Source: Liolophura sinensis (lineage: Eukaryota; Mollusca; Polyplacophora; Chitonida; Chitonidae). From it: a stretch of 64,000 bases of DNA. Below are positions 1 through 12,555 of the stretch, piece after piece (position 1 is the first letter of the stretch; each line of letters begins with the position of its first letter). The notes beneath the pieces are model-generated. The model was not told the DNA's origin. It saw only the letters and a list, made by a program, of their open reading frames with translations, and searched no databases. The stretch is taken from positions 83,000,644 through 83,064,643 of the forward strand of contig NC_088295.1 of NCBI RefSeq assembly GCF_032854445.1, in the 5' to 3' direction. Position numbers and translations under genes: made by a program.

Positions 1-2950
1 TAAATGATCTCACAGATACTTTATTTTATCTCTTGTTTCAGGAAAATACAGGCCTAGGACGATTTGGGCGTCGCACCTGGTAAACCTGGAAACACAGTGC
101 AATTCTGACGTCATTGCCTGAGGCAGTGTTGATCTTCTGTGTGACTTGCTTTAGACCTTTCACTGCTGTTTCTGAGAATAATCTATATGTGCTGACGACA
201 AAGAACTAACTGGACTTTCCACATTTCGAACTCTGGATACAGTACAATCATTGCTTAATTTCTTCTTGTGCAATTAGTAATACTTCTTTGATACACACAT
301 GCTAAAGGGATAAAATGGTTTCTAAACGTTTTGGTTTTCCAGACGTTTTTCGGAAAATGCAGTCGTGCATCAGATCTATCCGGATTAATGTGCTTATAAA
401 ACCTCGTTAGTTCTTCTGTGTAGAGACATCATTAAATATGTAATAATGAGGGTGATAATGATAATGACAATGGAGGGAGCTTAATTCGTTTGGTAATATT
501 ACTGAAATAGTCTGAGCTTCTTCGAGTGTGCTTTACATGTAGTTCGATAAGTAACAAAGAAATATGCTATCAAGGGTGTAGATTCTTCATGGGTGTTCGT
601 TTATTATTAATAAATTCTATTTTAAACAAGATCGTTTGTTTTGAAAATTTTAGACCTGTGGTGATAGATGGCGTGCCGTTGGCACTATACCAAAGATGGT
701 GACATATATTTCAGTAAAACAACTTCAAAACTCATGAGAAAGCTACAGAAAGCATGAGCAATTTCTTTACTTTGACCTTTTAGGGATTTTATTGCCATAC
801 TCTGAGAACTATTTGAACGCCAGAGCACAGGAATGTATATGAAGTGGTACAATGTAGCTTCAAATTCGGAATGAACCATTTCCATGCAGTATATGGAAGC
901 AAGTCTTATTTATGAAGGTAAATAAATGTTGTTAAACAGGGCACATTGCTACTTTTTTAGAAGTAAACAGTCATCTTCTGCAGCTACAGTGCAAAATTTG
1001 GGAGTTGTTATAAACTTTGTCCCAGTGAGAAGACCCCGTTTATTCATTGCCTATATATCAACACGGGCCGGTTATTATGTCGACAATTAATATAACACAT
1101 CCGTTGCAAACGTTAAAATAGCAATTCGCCTTTATCAGTTCTTATTATTATTTTATCCTGTTTTATTACTATTATTGTTAAATTAGACTGTGTTGAGCGA
1201 AGGCTCTGTACACGGCGCCAGTTTCAAGAGAAAAAAAGAGTCGGTTGTATTAAGGGATAATGCTTATGGAAAAGGCTGGAGTACTCCTTATCCCGATATA
1301 AAACTAACAAGTGCCGATTAGTCATTTTGCTGGAACAGCGAATCTACAGAACGCCATTTGAGTTTTGCCGTCTTTATGATGGATGTGTGCCCTAGGGCTT
1401 TCTGGAGCTCTGATCCCGAGGGAGACACGCGCTATGAACGCCTCCTCGTGCTCCAGAAATTGGATGCCTGGGCAAGGCCAAAAAATCAGACCGCCGTCTT
1501 CAGGTTAAAACAAAAAGATGGTATAGCGGCGAGATAAAGTAATTTTCGACGCCTTTACATGGCAAAGAGAAGACCGATTTCTTCTCCGTAATAGTATGTC
1601 ATTATTGGGACACAATTTACGTGAAACTGGAGGCTATCTGGAATAGTGTAATCATCACAGCCCACAGTCACCGACCAATTACTAGGACAAAGAAAATGAT
1701 TTGTGGGGAATTAGGTTGAACAAGGTGTTGTTTGCCCCAAGGATAGTGGTCACAACGTGATAGCCCACGGCCATTGGTCTACAACGGAGTCCGGAGGAGA
1801 TTTGAGGGAGGAAACCAACATATCTGTATCCGGTGGAAAGTATCCCAATAGTGTCTGGGAGCTCGAGATGCTCTCGAGAGAGCCACACCCTTTATTCGAC
1901 CGAGTCATGTGGTGCTCGACTGATATTCCATTGTAAGGAACTGGTCGATTGGCAACCGTGTTTGTTAGCTTGACCATTCTCGACGGCGTGCACCGACTGA
2001 ACAGGTTGGGCTGGCTGACTGACTGCTTGACTGATTCATTTTCTAATTGGGTGATTGATCAAAACGAAAACCGCGATGTATATAGTTTTCCTTATCTAAC
2101 ATTCTGAAGAACCTTTAAAGTTTTGTGTAGTTTGTGTTTTTAGCTCTGGATGGCGTAATTATCCCAACTTCCGCCTATCAACAACTTTTTTTAGACGTAT
2201 GACCACAAGCTGATATTAGATCTCAACGAATAGAAATGCTGAAGTTAGCTGCTTGTTCTCACCATGCGTTCTGCTTCTTTGCATGTCTTTTAAGCCTATC
2301 TTGGCACAAACGAGGTAATTAGATAGACGGTGCACGTTGTACGATGCAGTTGTTCTGCTGGTGTTAACCTGAGAGAATGAGTAGGGATCAATGTGATTCG
2401 ACCATATAGTCCAAGCGATAAAGTATGACCTCAGGCTGTCGATGTAATCAGCGACTTCGCCAGTTTCCTGTCCTAACACACGATCATATTTTATTGATGG
2501 TAAAACTCTGCCATTCGGTTTTTGTCTGAGGTGCGATGCTATCCGGTCGGGGCTGATATTGTCAAAAGCTGATACATAAAGTCGAACGCTCTCAGTGTCA
2601 GACCGGCTGAGAGTTCACACAGTTCTGGTGGACAGTAGATTGGTAATTACGTAAATTGTGCCCTATTCGAGCCGACGTTATCAACTTAAACCAGCTGTCG
2701 AGAAGCGCCTACACCTGATTGATTGACTGAGTTGGATCTGAGGTCACAGTTAATCTGTTGCTGTTACAAATGCAGAGAGACATACCAGCGGGCTTACTAT
2801 TGGTAGTAGACGTCCATGTGGAGTGAAGTTTGTACACGTACAATTAAATGATACAAACACAAAAGAACTGTTAAGTACCATAAATGAAAACGGTTTGCTG
2901 AGAAACACTATTCCTGTATAAAAACTAAATGTAACTGACGTACAAATATC
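1..2950. other. Gene-free left flank, no feature recognised
   Basis: I see no protein family, splice-consistent exon chain, RNA gene or clear repeat in this stretch. The open frames are short (under 90 codons) and lack recognisable motifs. Base composition is moderately AT-rich, like the other intergenic parts of the window. Confidence 0.5.
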
Positions 2951-2994
2951 AAGGTGTCAAGGTGTCAAATGTTATGTTACGCAAATTATATACA

Positions 2995-3175
2995 TTTGAG
3001 CAATTACAACATCAAGACAAATACAAAGATTACAAATATCTCTGCATATACACAGATTACATACATCTCTGCATATACACAGATTACATACATCTCTGCA
3101 AATACACAGATTATGTACATAACGGCAAATACACAAATTATATGCATGTGGACAAACACACAAATTATATTTATA
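2995..3175. repeat. 27-bp minisatellite, left part
   Basis: Tandem copies of a 27-bp unit (core ACATCTSKGCAAATACACAGAT) run here and continue at 4683-5085 and 5348-5440. Because 27 is a multiple of three, all frames stay open and give a spurious nine-residue repeat of the DYIHLxKYT type. I do not regard this as a real protein. The array is interrupted by a Tc1-like transposon at 3176-4680 and a SINE at 5098-5347. Confidence 0.85.
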
Positions 3176-4680
3176 CTACTGGAATAAAGTAACTGTGCAT
3201 CATCTGCAGTTATGCCATGTTCTAATGAATTAAGATAAGAATATGATATTTGGTATTCTGTTTAATCACTGTTTAACTGTTGACAGGATAATCTCGAAAT
3301 CTTTATGATTTGACACTAGGCATCATGACACGCCCTCGAAGAGATGTGGTGTCAAAAGTCAGTTCACAAACTCAATATCGTGTGTGTCCACCATTGGCGT
3401 TGATGCAGGCTTGACAACAACGACGCATAGACGACACTAAGCGAGTGAAGAAAGCTTGGGGAATGTTGTTCCATGTCTGAAGCAACATTTGTCCCAAATC
3501 AGCTAACGTCAATGGCTGATTCGGGCCCTGACGTAATCGCCGTTCCATTTCATCCCATGCGTGCTCGATAGGGGACAGGTCAGGAGAAACTGCTGGCCAA
3601 GGGAGTACCGGAATGTTGTGCTGTCTCAAGAAATAAGTCACAACACGAGCGACATGTGGACGGGCATTATCTTACTGAAGTGTGATGTTATGTCCATGTC
3701 CTTGAATGAACGCTTGCATATGAGGTAGAATGATCTCGTCCCTGTATCGCAGGCCTGTCAGATTGCCATTCACAATGACAAGTTGGGCCCGCCCATGAGA
3801 TGTGATGCCTCCCCGTACCATAACGCTGCCGCCACCAAACGCTCGACGTTGAACAACGCACGCGTCAGCATACTGTTCACCAGGACGTCTGTACACCCTT
3901 GCCCTGCCATCTGAGCCGTCCAGATGAAATCTCGACTCGTCAGTGAACAGAACACGATCCCAATCTTGTCTCCTGTACCGTAGATGTTGTCTGCGCCTGA
4001 CAAGACGTGCTTGTCGGTGACGATGGAGCAAAATCGGACGTATGGCAGGACGTCTGGGCCGGATGTTGCGCTCCCACAGTCTGTTCCGTACAGTCCTGGA
4101 ACTGATTGGGCGTAAGCCAGGAATGGTCCGAGCAGTCAAACTGGAACTCTGGAATCGATTCCTTAGATGGGTCAGCCGAATATGGTTGTCTTGCTGACGT
4201 GACGTCACACGTGGACGGCCGAACCGGGGCAAATCTCTCGTGTTCCCATTCTGTTGAAAACGTCGCCATAGAGAGGATATCGTGTTTCGATGGACACCAA
4301 AATGTCTGGCATCTTCATTCTGGGTCATTCCAGTCTCCAGCATACCCACGCGCGGAGACGCTGATTTTCTGTAAGCCATGGCATGTTGTACGCACAGTTT
4401 ATGTTGAAGTTAACGTGTTTTCCACAACATTTAGAGGCTAAAGAATAATCAACAGTTCTTCAATTTTCGAAATCAGGTGTGTGAACTTCATGTGTCAAAC
4501 ATCATGCAGAATGTGAGTCATGTCATTATACACGAAGTGCACGTGCCACGAGCGATACGTGACATGACATTTCATGAAAAATGCTTGGCTAAATGTTTAT
4601 TGACGGTTAGGTTTATAACTTTTCAAACATCTTTTGTTTTGTCCCATTTTCTGTGATGCACAGTTACTTTTTTCCATTAG
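3176..4680 (-). mobile_element. Tc1-like DNA transposon (about 1.5 kb)
   Basis: The element is bounded by TA dinucleotides (3174-3175 and 4681-4682), the target duplication expected of Tc1/mariner. Its ends are terminal inverted repeats of 27 bp with two mismatches: CTACTGGAATAAAG at the left and CTAATGGAAAAAAG on the complement at the right, both followed by TAACTGTGCATCA. The inside encodes one transposase on the minus strand. It is inserted in the 27-bp minisatellite, copies of which lie on both sides. Well-matched ends and a single nonsense codon suggest a fairly recent insertion. Confidence 0.9.
3372..4379 (-). pseudogene. Tc1-like transposase (DD34E) with one in-frame stop
   Basis: This is a DDE transposase for cut-and-paste movement of the surrounding element. 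Read from the ATG at 4379, the frame is about 335 codons, normal for Tc1 proteins. The first 60 residues form a helix-turn-helix region (MTQNEDARHFGVHRNT), followed by a GRPR basic motif near residue 54. The catalytic triad is visible: Asp in FTDESRF, Asp in DNARPH, and Glu in DLSPIEHAWDE with 34 residues between the last two. A TAA stop at 3672-3674 lies immediately before DNARPH. The frame continues open to 3372 without a shift, so one base change separates this copy from an intact gene. It is almost certainly inactive unless the stop is a sequencing error. Confidence 0.9.
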
Positions 4681-4682
4681 TA

Positions 4683-5085
4683 TATATGGGCAAATATGCT
4701 GATTGCATACAGGTGGACAAGTACACAGGTTGTATACCTATGAACAAATGCCCAGATTGCATACATCTGGGCAAATACGTAGATTACAAACATCTGGACA
4801 AATATACAGATAATACACATCTGTGGAAATATGCAGATTACGTACATCTGGGCAAATACGTAGATTACATACATCTGGGCAAATACACAGTTAATACACA
4901 TCTGTGGAAATATGCAGATTACGTACATCTGGACAAATATGTAGATTACATACATCTGGGGAAATACACAGATAATACACATCTGGGGAAATACCCAGAT
5001 TACATACATCGGGGCAAATACATAGATAACACACATCTGGGGAAATGCACAGATTATATACATTTGGGCATATACGTAGGTTATG
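4683..5085. repeat. 27-bp minisatellite, right part
   Basis: About 15 units of the same 27-bp repeat as at 2995-3175, with variants of the ACATCTGGGCAAATACGTAGATT type. The open frames through it on both strands come from the period being divisible by three. The array resumes after the SINE at 5348. Confidence 0.85.
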
Positions 5086-5097
5086 TACATCTGGGTA

Positions 5098-5347
5098 GGC
5101 GGTTAGGACTCCAGTTCGGCGCAATGACTCAGAGGCCTCTCACCAATGCGGTCGCTGTGAGTTCAAGTCCAGTTCATGCTAGCTTCCCTCCAGCCAATCG
5201 TGGAAAAATCTGCTACCAGCCTCCGGATGGCCATGGGACTCTTGCGGGACTCAGCCTGGTTTCCTCCCACCTTCATGCTGGCCGCCGTCGTACAAGTCAA
5301 ATATTCTTTGAGTAGGGCGTAAAACACCAATCAGATAAATAAATAAA
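5098..5347 (+). mobile_element. tRNA-derived SINE (family 1), inside the 27-bp array
   Basis: The tRNA-like head (GCGGTCGCTGTGAGTTCAAG, a B-box-like stretch) is followed by the conserved body (CCAACCTTCATGCTGGCCGCCGTCG-like, diverged) and the tail GTAAAACACCAATCAGATAAA. The 12-bp flanks TACATCTGGGTA at 5086-5097 and 5348-5359 are identical. They share an unusual T variant of the satellite unit, so they look like a true target-site duplication. Confidence 0.85.
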
Positions 5348-5440
5348 TACATCTGGGTAAATGCACAGATAATATATATCTGCGCAAATACGTAGATTAG
5401 ATACATCTGGACAAATACGCAGATTAGATACATCTGAGCA
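5348..5440. repeat. 27-bp minisatellite, last units
   Basis: Three to four further units of the ACATCTGG(G/A)CAAATACGCAGATTAGAT type after the SINE, fading out near 5440. Confidence 0.7.
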
Positions 5441-6040
5441 GAATACGGAATGTGAGCGGAATTAAGCCATTCTTTAATAGCATCTTTTGTACACGATGAT
5501 CCAATAGATTTGCGTGGAAAGGTTTGGACAGTATAAAAGGACGGTTCGGTGAAAGAAAACGTTTCTATAATGGAAACCCATCGGCAACATGCGCCTAAAC
5601 GATATCAATCACGGCCCTAAAGAGTGCGATACCTTTTTTATCAATTCATACCGCCTGCCAATCTATCTTAGCCTAGCCCCGTCAATTTCACAAAAGGTTT
5701 CAGCGAATCAGGATCGACCTTGGTTCCTTTCATCGTCACGAGTCGCTAGACGTCACAATGGCAACCTAAGCAACCGTGTGTCAAACTACAAGACCTTCAT
5801 AAAGCAAGATTTCTAAAAAACCTATTCTTTTCATTCAACTTAAGTAACATTTTCGTGGACAGATGTTCAGCTGTAGTCTCTGTCGGTTATCAATCTTGCT
5901 GAAAACACACAAACTTGTAAGATACTCATCGATTTAAAAAACGTATGGCACACTAAGGTATTGCAGCAGCACAAAACACAACATGTACAATATTTGATAT
6001 CTGGTGATTGTTGAACCGTAAAACCCGGCTTCTTCGCATA
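5440..6040. other. Short unassigned stretch with a TATA-like motif
   Basis: A TATAAAAG motif lies at 5533-5540, about 55 bp before an ATG that opens a 75-codon frame (5589-5816). The predicted peptide matches no family I recognise. This could be a core promoter or chance, and nothing else supports a gene. Confidence 0.2.
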
Positions 6041-6049
6041 TTTCCTTTA

Positions 6050-9000
6050 CCAAAGAACTTGGTGGTAACTTATAGAAATCTCTCTAAGCCTGGCGAGATC
6101 TGAGCTAACTCCCAAGGCCAGGTGAATTGCTCAAAAGCTACTGAGGTCTAAAATAATAATCATCTAGGCGTGATGGTAACATGGGAGCTCGCTACAAGGC
6201 TACCAAGGTCTGAAGTAACCCCCTAGACCTGGTGGTAACATGGGAGCTCCCTACAAGGCTAGCAAGGTCTGAAGTAACCCCCTAGGCCCTGTCGGTAACA
6301 TGGCAGCTCGCTACAAGGCTAGCGAGGTCTGAAAGCCCATAGGCCTTGTGGTAACATGGCAAATCGCTACCAGGCCAGCAAGGTTTGTAGTAACACCCTA
6401 AGCCTGGTGGAAACACGGCAGCTCGCTAAAAGGCAAGCGAGGTCTAAAGCAAAATCCTAGGCCTGGTGGTAACATGGCAGCTCGCTACAAGGCTAGCGAG
6501 GTCTGCAGTAACACCCAAGGCCTGGTGGTAAACATGGCAAATCGCTACACAAGGCTAGCGAGGTCTGAAGTAGCACCCTAGGCCTGGTGGTAACATGGAT
6601 AATCGTTACAAGGCTAGCGAGGTCTGAAGTAACCCCTAGGCCTGGTGGTAACATGGGAGCTCGCTACAAGGCTAGCGAGGTCTGAAGTAACCCCTTAGGC
6701 CTGGTGGTAACATGGGGAATCGCTACAAAGCGAATCGCTACAAGGCTAGCGTGGTCTAAAATAACCCCCTAGGCTAGTGGTAACATGGGAGCTCGCTACA
6801 AGGATAGCAAACTCTGAAGTAACCCCCTAGGCCTGGTGGTAACATGGGAGCTCGCTACAAGGCTAGCGAGGTCTGAAGTAAAACCTTAGGCCTGGTGGTA
6901 ACATGGCAAATGGCTACAAGGCAAGAAATGTCTAAAGTAACCCCCTAGGACTGGTGGTAACATGGGAGCTCGCTACAAGGCTAGCAAGGTCTGAAGTAGC
7001 CCCCTAGGCCTGGTGGTAACATGAGGAATCGCTACAAAGCAAATCGCTACACTGCTAGCGTGGTCTGAAGTAACCCCTTAGGCCCGGTGACAAAATGGGA
7101 GCTCGCTACAAGACTGGCAAGGTCTAAAGTAACCCCATAGGCCTGGTGGTAAACATAGCAAATCGCTACAAGGCAAATTGCTACAAGGCTAGTGAGGCCT
7201 GAAGTAATCCCTTAGGCCTGGTAGTAACATGGGGAGTTGCTGCAAGTTTGGTGAGGTCTGTAGTAACCTCCTAGGCCTGGTGGTAACATGTCAGCTCGCT
7301 ACAAGGCTAGCAAGGTCTAAAGTAACCCTCTAGGCCTGGTGGTAACATGGCAGCTCGCTACAAGGCTAGCAAGGTCTGAAGTAACCCCCTAGGCCTGCTG
7401 GTAACACGGGAGCTCATAACAGGGCTAGAGAGGTCTGAAGTAACCGCCTAGGCCTGTTGGTAACATGGGAGCTCACAACCAGGCTAGCAAGGTCTGAAGT
7501 AACCCCCTAGGCTTGATGGTAACATGGGAGCTCGTTTCAAAACTGGCGAGGTCTGAAGTAACCCCCTAGGTCTGGTGGTAACATGGGATCTTGCTACGAC
7601 GCAAACGGGGTCTACCTGGTGGTAACATGGGAGTTCCCTACAAGGCTAGCAAGGTCTGAGGTAACCCCCTAGGTCTGTGGTACCATGGGAGCTTGCTACA
7701 AGGCTAGCGAGGTCTGAAGTAACCCCCTAGGCCTGGTGTAAAATGGGAGTTCGCTACATAGCTAGCAAGGTCTGAGGTAACCCCCTAGGCTGGTGGTAAC
7801 ATGGGAGCTCGCTACAAGGCTAGCAAGGTCTGAAGTAAAACCCAAGGCCTAGTGGTAACATGGCAGCTTGCTACAAGGCTAGCGAGGTCTGAAGTAAAAC
7901 CTTAGGCCTGGTGGTAACATGGCAAATAGCTACATGCTAACAAGGTCTAAAGTAACTCCCTATGCCTGGTGGTCACATGGGAGCTCGCTACAAGCTTCCA
8001 AGGTCTGAAATAACCCCCTTAGACCTTGTGGTAACATGGGGAATCGCTACAAAGCAAATCGCTACAAGGCTAGCAAGGTCTGAAGTAGCACCCTAGGCCT
8101 GGTGGTAACATTGGAGCTCGCTACAAGGATAGCAAACTCTGAAGTAACCCCCTAGGTCCTGGTGGTAACATGGGAGCTCGCTAAAAGGTTAGCGAGGTCT
8201 GAAGTAAAAACCTTAGGCCTGGTGGTAACATGGGAAATTTCTACAAGGCAAGCAATGTCTAAATTAACCCCTAGGACTGGTGGTAACATGGGTGCTCGCT
8301 ACAAGGCTAGCGAGGTCTGAAGTTAGCCCCTAGGCCTGGTGGTAACATAGGAGCTCGCTACAAGGCAGGCGGGGTCTGAAGTCACCCCCTAGGCCTGGTG
8401 GTAACATGGGAGCTTGTTTCAAAACTGGCGAGGTCTGAAGTAACCCCCTAGGTCTGGTGGTAACATGGGATCTCGCTACGACGCAAACGGGGTCTGAAGT
8501 AACCCCCTGGGCCTGGTGGTAACATGGGAGTTCCCTACAAGGCTAGCAAGGTCTGAGGTAACCCCCTAGGTCTGGTGGTAACATGGGAGCTTGCTACCAG
8601 GCTAGCGAGGTCTGAAGTAACCCCCCTAGGCCTGGTGGTAACATGGGAGTTCGCTACATAGCTAGCAAGTCTGAAGTAACCCTCTAGGCCTGGTGGTAAC
8701 ATGGCAGATCGCTACAAGGCTAGCGAGGTCTTAAGTAACCCCCTAGGTCTGTTGATAACACGGGAGCTTGCAACAAAGCTAGAGAGGTCTGAAGTAACCG
8801 CCTAGGCCTGTTGGTAACATGGGAGCTCGCAACCAGGCTAGCAAGGTCTGAAGTAACCCCTAGGCTTGATGGTAACACAGGAGCTCGCTACAAGGCAGGC
8901 GGGGTCTGAAGTCACCCCCTAGGCCTGGTGATAACATGGGGAATCGCTACAAGGCTAGCGAGGTATTAAATAACCCCTTAGGCGTGGTGGTAACATGGCA

Positions 9001-12000
9001 AATCGCTACAAGGCAAATCGCTACAAGGTTAGCGTGGTCTAAAGTAACCCTTGGGCCTGGTGGTAACATGGGGATTTGCTGCAAGTTTGGTGAGGTCTGA
9101 AGTACACCCCTAGGCCTGGTGGTAACATTGGAGCTCTCTAAAAGGTTAGTGAGGTCTGCAAGTAGCCCCCTAGACCTGCTGGTAACATGACAGCTCGCTA
9201 CAAGGCTAGCAAGGTCTGTAGTAAATCCCCCTAGGACTGATGGTAACATGGGAGCTCGCTGGAGTAAGACCCAACGCCTGGTGGTAACATGGGGAAACGC
9301 TGCAAGGTCTGAAGTAACCCCCTAGGCCTGGTGGTAACATGTCCGCTCGCTACAAGGCTAGCAAGGTCTAAAATACCCCCCTAGGTCTGGTGGTAACATG
9401 CCAAATAGCTACAAGGCAAGCAAGGTCTGAAGTAAACCCCCTAGATTCTGTAGGTAACATGGGGAATCGCCACAAGGCTAGCGAGGTCTGTAGTACCACC
9501 CCTAGGCCTAATGGAAACATGGCAGCTCGTTACAAGGCTAGCGAGGTCTGAAGTAGACCCCTAGGCCTGGTGGTAACATGGGAGCTCACTACAAGGCTGG
9601 CAAGGTCTGAAGTAACCCTCTAGGCCTGGTGGTAACATGGGGAACCGCTTCAAGGCTGGCGACGTCTGAATAACCCCCTAGGCCTGGGGAATCGCTACAA
9701 GGCTAGTGAGGTAGGAAGTAACCCTCTAGGCCTGGTGGTAACATGGGGAATCGCTTCAAGGCTGGCGACGTCTGAATACCCCCTAGGCCTGATGGTAACA
9801 TGGGAATCGCTACAAGACTAGTGAGGTAGGAAGTAATCCTCTAGGCTGGTGGTAAACATGAGAAATCGCTTCAAGGCTGGCGACGTCTGAATAACCTCCT
9901 AGGCCTGGTGGTAACATGAGGAATCGCTAAAAGGCTAGTGAGGTAGGAAGTAATCCTCTAGGCCTGGTGGTAACATGGGGAATCGCTTCAAGGCTGGCGA
10001 CGTCTGAATAACCTCCTAGGCCTGGTGGTAACATGGGGAATCGCTACAAGACTAGTGAGGTAGGAAGTAATCCTCTAGGCCTGGTGGTAACATGGGGAAT
10101 CGCTTCAAGGCTGGCGACGTCTGAATAACCTCCTAGGCCTGGTGGTAACATGGGGAATCGCTACAAGACTAGTGAGGTAGGAAGTAATCCTTTAGGCTGT
10201 GGTAACATGAGGAATCGCTTCAAGGCTGGCGACGTCTGAATAAACCTCCTAGGCCTGGTGGCAACATGGGGAATCGCTACAAGACTAGTGAGGTAGGAAG
10301 TAATCCTTTAGGCCTGGTGGTAACATGAGGAATCGCTTCAAGGCTGGCGACGTCTGAATAACCTCCTAGGCCTGGTGGCAACATGGGGAATCGCTACAAG
10401 ACTAGTGAGGTAGGAAGTAATCCTCTAGGCCTGGTGGTAACATGGGGAATCGCTTCAAGGCTGGCGACGTCTGAATAACCCCCTAGGCCTGGTGGTAACA
10501 TGGGGAATCGCTACAAGGCTAGTGAGGTAGGAAGTAATCCTCTAGGCCTGGTGGTAACATGAGGAATCGATTCAAGGCTGGCGACGTCTGAATAACCCCC
10601 TAGGCCTGATGGTAACATGGGGAATCGCTACAAGGCTAGTGAGGTAGGAAGTAATCCTCTAGGCCTGGTGGTAACATGGGAATCGCTTCAAGGCTGGCGA
10701 CGTCTGAATAACCCCCTAGGCCTGATGGTAACATTGGGAATCGCTACAAGACTAGTGAGGTAGAAAGTAATCCTCTAGGCCTGGTGGTAACATGAGGAAT
10801 CGATTCAAGGCGGGCGACGTCTGGAATAACCTCCTAGGCCTGGTGGTAACATGGGGAATCGCTACAAGGCTAGTGAGGTAGGAAGTAATCCTCTAGGGCT
10901 GGTGGTAACATGAGGAATCGATTCAAGGCTGGCGACGTCTGAATAACCCCCTAGGCCTGGTGGTAACATAGGGAATCGCTACAAGGCTAGTGAGGTAGGA
11001 AGTAATCCTCTAGGCCTGGTGGTAACATGAGGAATCGATTCAAGGCTGGCGACGTCTGAATAACCTCCTAGGCCTGGTGGTAACATGGGGAATCGCTACA
11101 GGCTAGTGAGGTAGGAAGTAATCCTCTAGGCCTGGTGGTAACATGAGGAATCGCTTCAAGGCTGGCGACGTCTGAATAACCCCCCTAGGCCTGATGGTAA
11201 CATGGGGAATCGCTACAAGGCTATTGAGGTAGGAGTAATCCTCTAGGCCTGGTGGTAACATGAGGAATCGCTTCAAGGCTGGCGACGTCTGAATAACCTC
11301 CTAGGCCTGGTGGTAACATGGGGAATCGCTACAAGACTAGTGAGGTAGGAAGTAATCCTCTAGGCCTGGTGGTAACATGGGGAATCGCTTCAAGGCTGGC
11401 GACGTCTGAATAACCTCCTAGGCCTGGTGGTAACATGGGGAATCGCTACAAGGCTAGTGAGGTAGGAAGTAATCCTCTAGGCCTGGTGGTAACATGGGGA
11501 ATCGCTTCAAGGCTGGCGACGTCTGAATAACCTCCTAGGCCTGGTGGTAAGATGGGGAATCGCTACAAGGCTAGTGAGGTAGGAAGTAACCCCCTAGGCC
11601 TGGTGGTAACATGAGGAATCGCTTCAAGGCTGGCGACGTCTGAATAACCTCCTAGGCCTGGTGGTAACATGCGGAATCGCTACGAGGCTGGCGACGTCTG
11701 AATAACCCCCTAGGCCTGGTGGTAACATGGGAATCGCTACAAGGCTAGTGAGGTAGGAAGTAATCCTCTAGGCCTGGTGGTAACATGAGGAATCGCTTCA
11801 AGGCTGGCGACGTCTGAATAACCTCCTAGGCCTGGTGGTAACATGCGGAATCGCTACGAGGCTGGCGACGTCTGAATAACCTCCTAGGCCTGGTGGCAAC
11901 ATGGGGAATCGCTACAAGACTAGTGAGGTAGGAAGTAATCCTCTAGGCCTGGTGGCAACATGGGGAATCGTTACAGGGCTAGTGAGGTAGGAAGTAACCC

Positions 12001-12150
12001 CCTAGGCCTGGTGGTAACATGAGGAATTCAATTAAGACCTGGTGAGATGTGATAGAATTCCTGGTACCTGATGGTAACCTTGAGAAGTCGCTCAAGGCTG
12101 GTGAGATCTGAAAGGATCTTCTACGCCTCACATAAACTCGAGGAATCGGT
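6050..12150. repeat. Large 58/59-bp minisatellite (about 100 copies, 6.1 kb)
   Basis: The unit contains the constant core CCTAGGCCTGGTGGTAACAT followed by a variable half (GGGAGCTCGCTACAAGGC or GGGAATCGCTTCAAGGC). From about 6.15 to 9.6 kb the array is mostly a 58-59-bp monomer of the GAGCTC/GCTAGC type. From about 9.6 to 12.0 kb it is a regular 117-bp dimer, a 58-bp unit with GGCGACGTCTGAATAAC alternating with a 59-bp unit with CTAGTGAGGTAGGAAG. Both edges (6050-6170 and 12010-12190) are degenerate. The unit carries AvrII, NheI, SpeI and SacI recognition palindromes. No long open frame or coding signal is present. Confidence 0.95.
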
Positions 12151-12187
12151 CAAAACCTGTATGGTGACTTTGATTAATCGTTCCTCA

Positions 12188-12325
12188 AAGCCTGGCTGGG
12201 GCCTAGTGGTTAGGCAGCACACTCACCCAGGAGACACTCAACAATGCGGTCGCTGTGAGCTCAATTTCAGACCGTGGTCGCCTCCTCGCCGGTCGTGGGA
12301 AGGCGAGGAACTTGTTTGCTGGACC
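12188..12325 (+). mobile_element. SINE family 1 fragment (tRNA-like head)
   Basis: The stretch TCAACAATGCGGTCGCTGTG with the preceding head (GCCTAGTGGTTAGGC) matches the tRNA-like part of the SINE at 20386. The body after about 12325 is missing. It abuts the right edge of the large minisatellite. Confidence 0.6.
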
Positions 12326-12555
12326 TAACATGATATCCGTCATCAAAGTGCCTCACTAGAACACCATAAGTAAACACCAGACTTGACGCTCCATACACTT
12401 ACATGTAATAACAACCGATAAACCACAACTTTGTCTATCCCTAATTGTGAGCGCTTAACCAGCAAGCTAGACTTTGTTTGTTGACATTCCCAATCATAAA
12501 ATCTTTAAAATGACCGGATTCGACTCTGACCAGGTTAAAGTTGACAGTACAAGAA

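Noticed and set aside
4653-5315. 220-codon ORF with nine-residue repeats (DYIHLGKYT type)
   Set aside because: It is the 27-bp satellite plus SINE sequence. The period is divisible by three, and both strands are open for the same reason.
8947-9249. 100-codon ORF in the large minisatellite
   Set aside because: The repeat is not a multiple of three and indels differ between units. The frame is open by chance.
6050-12150. CRISPR-like array
   Set aside because: Units are contiguous with no unique spacers, and the context is an animal genome.
12071-12328. 85-codon ORF at the minisatellite edge
   Set aside because: It crosses degenerate satellite units and a SINE head and has no coding signature of its own.
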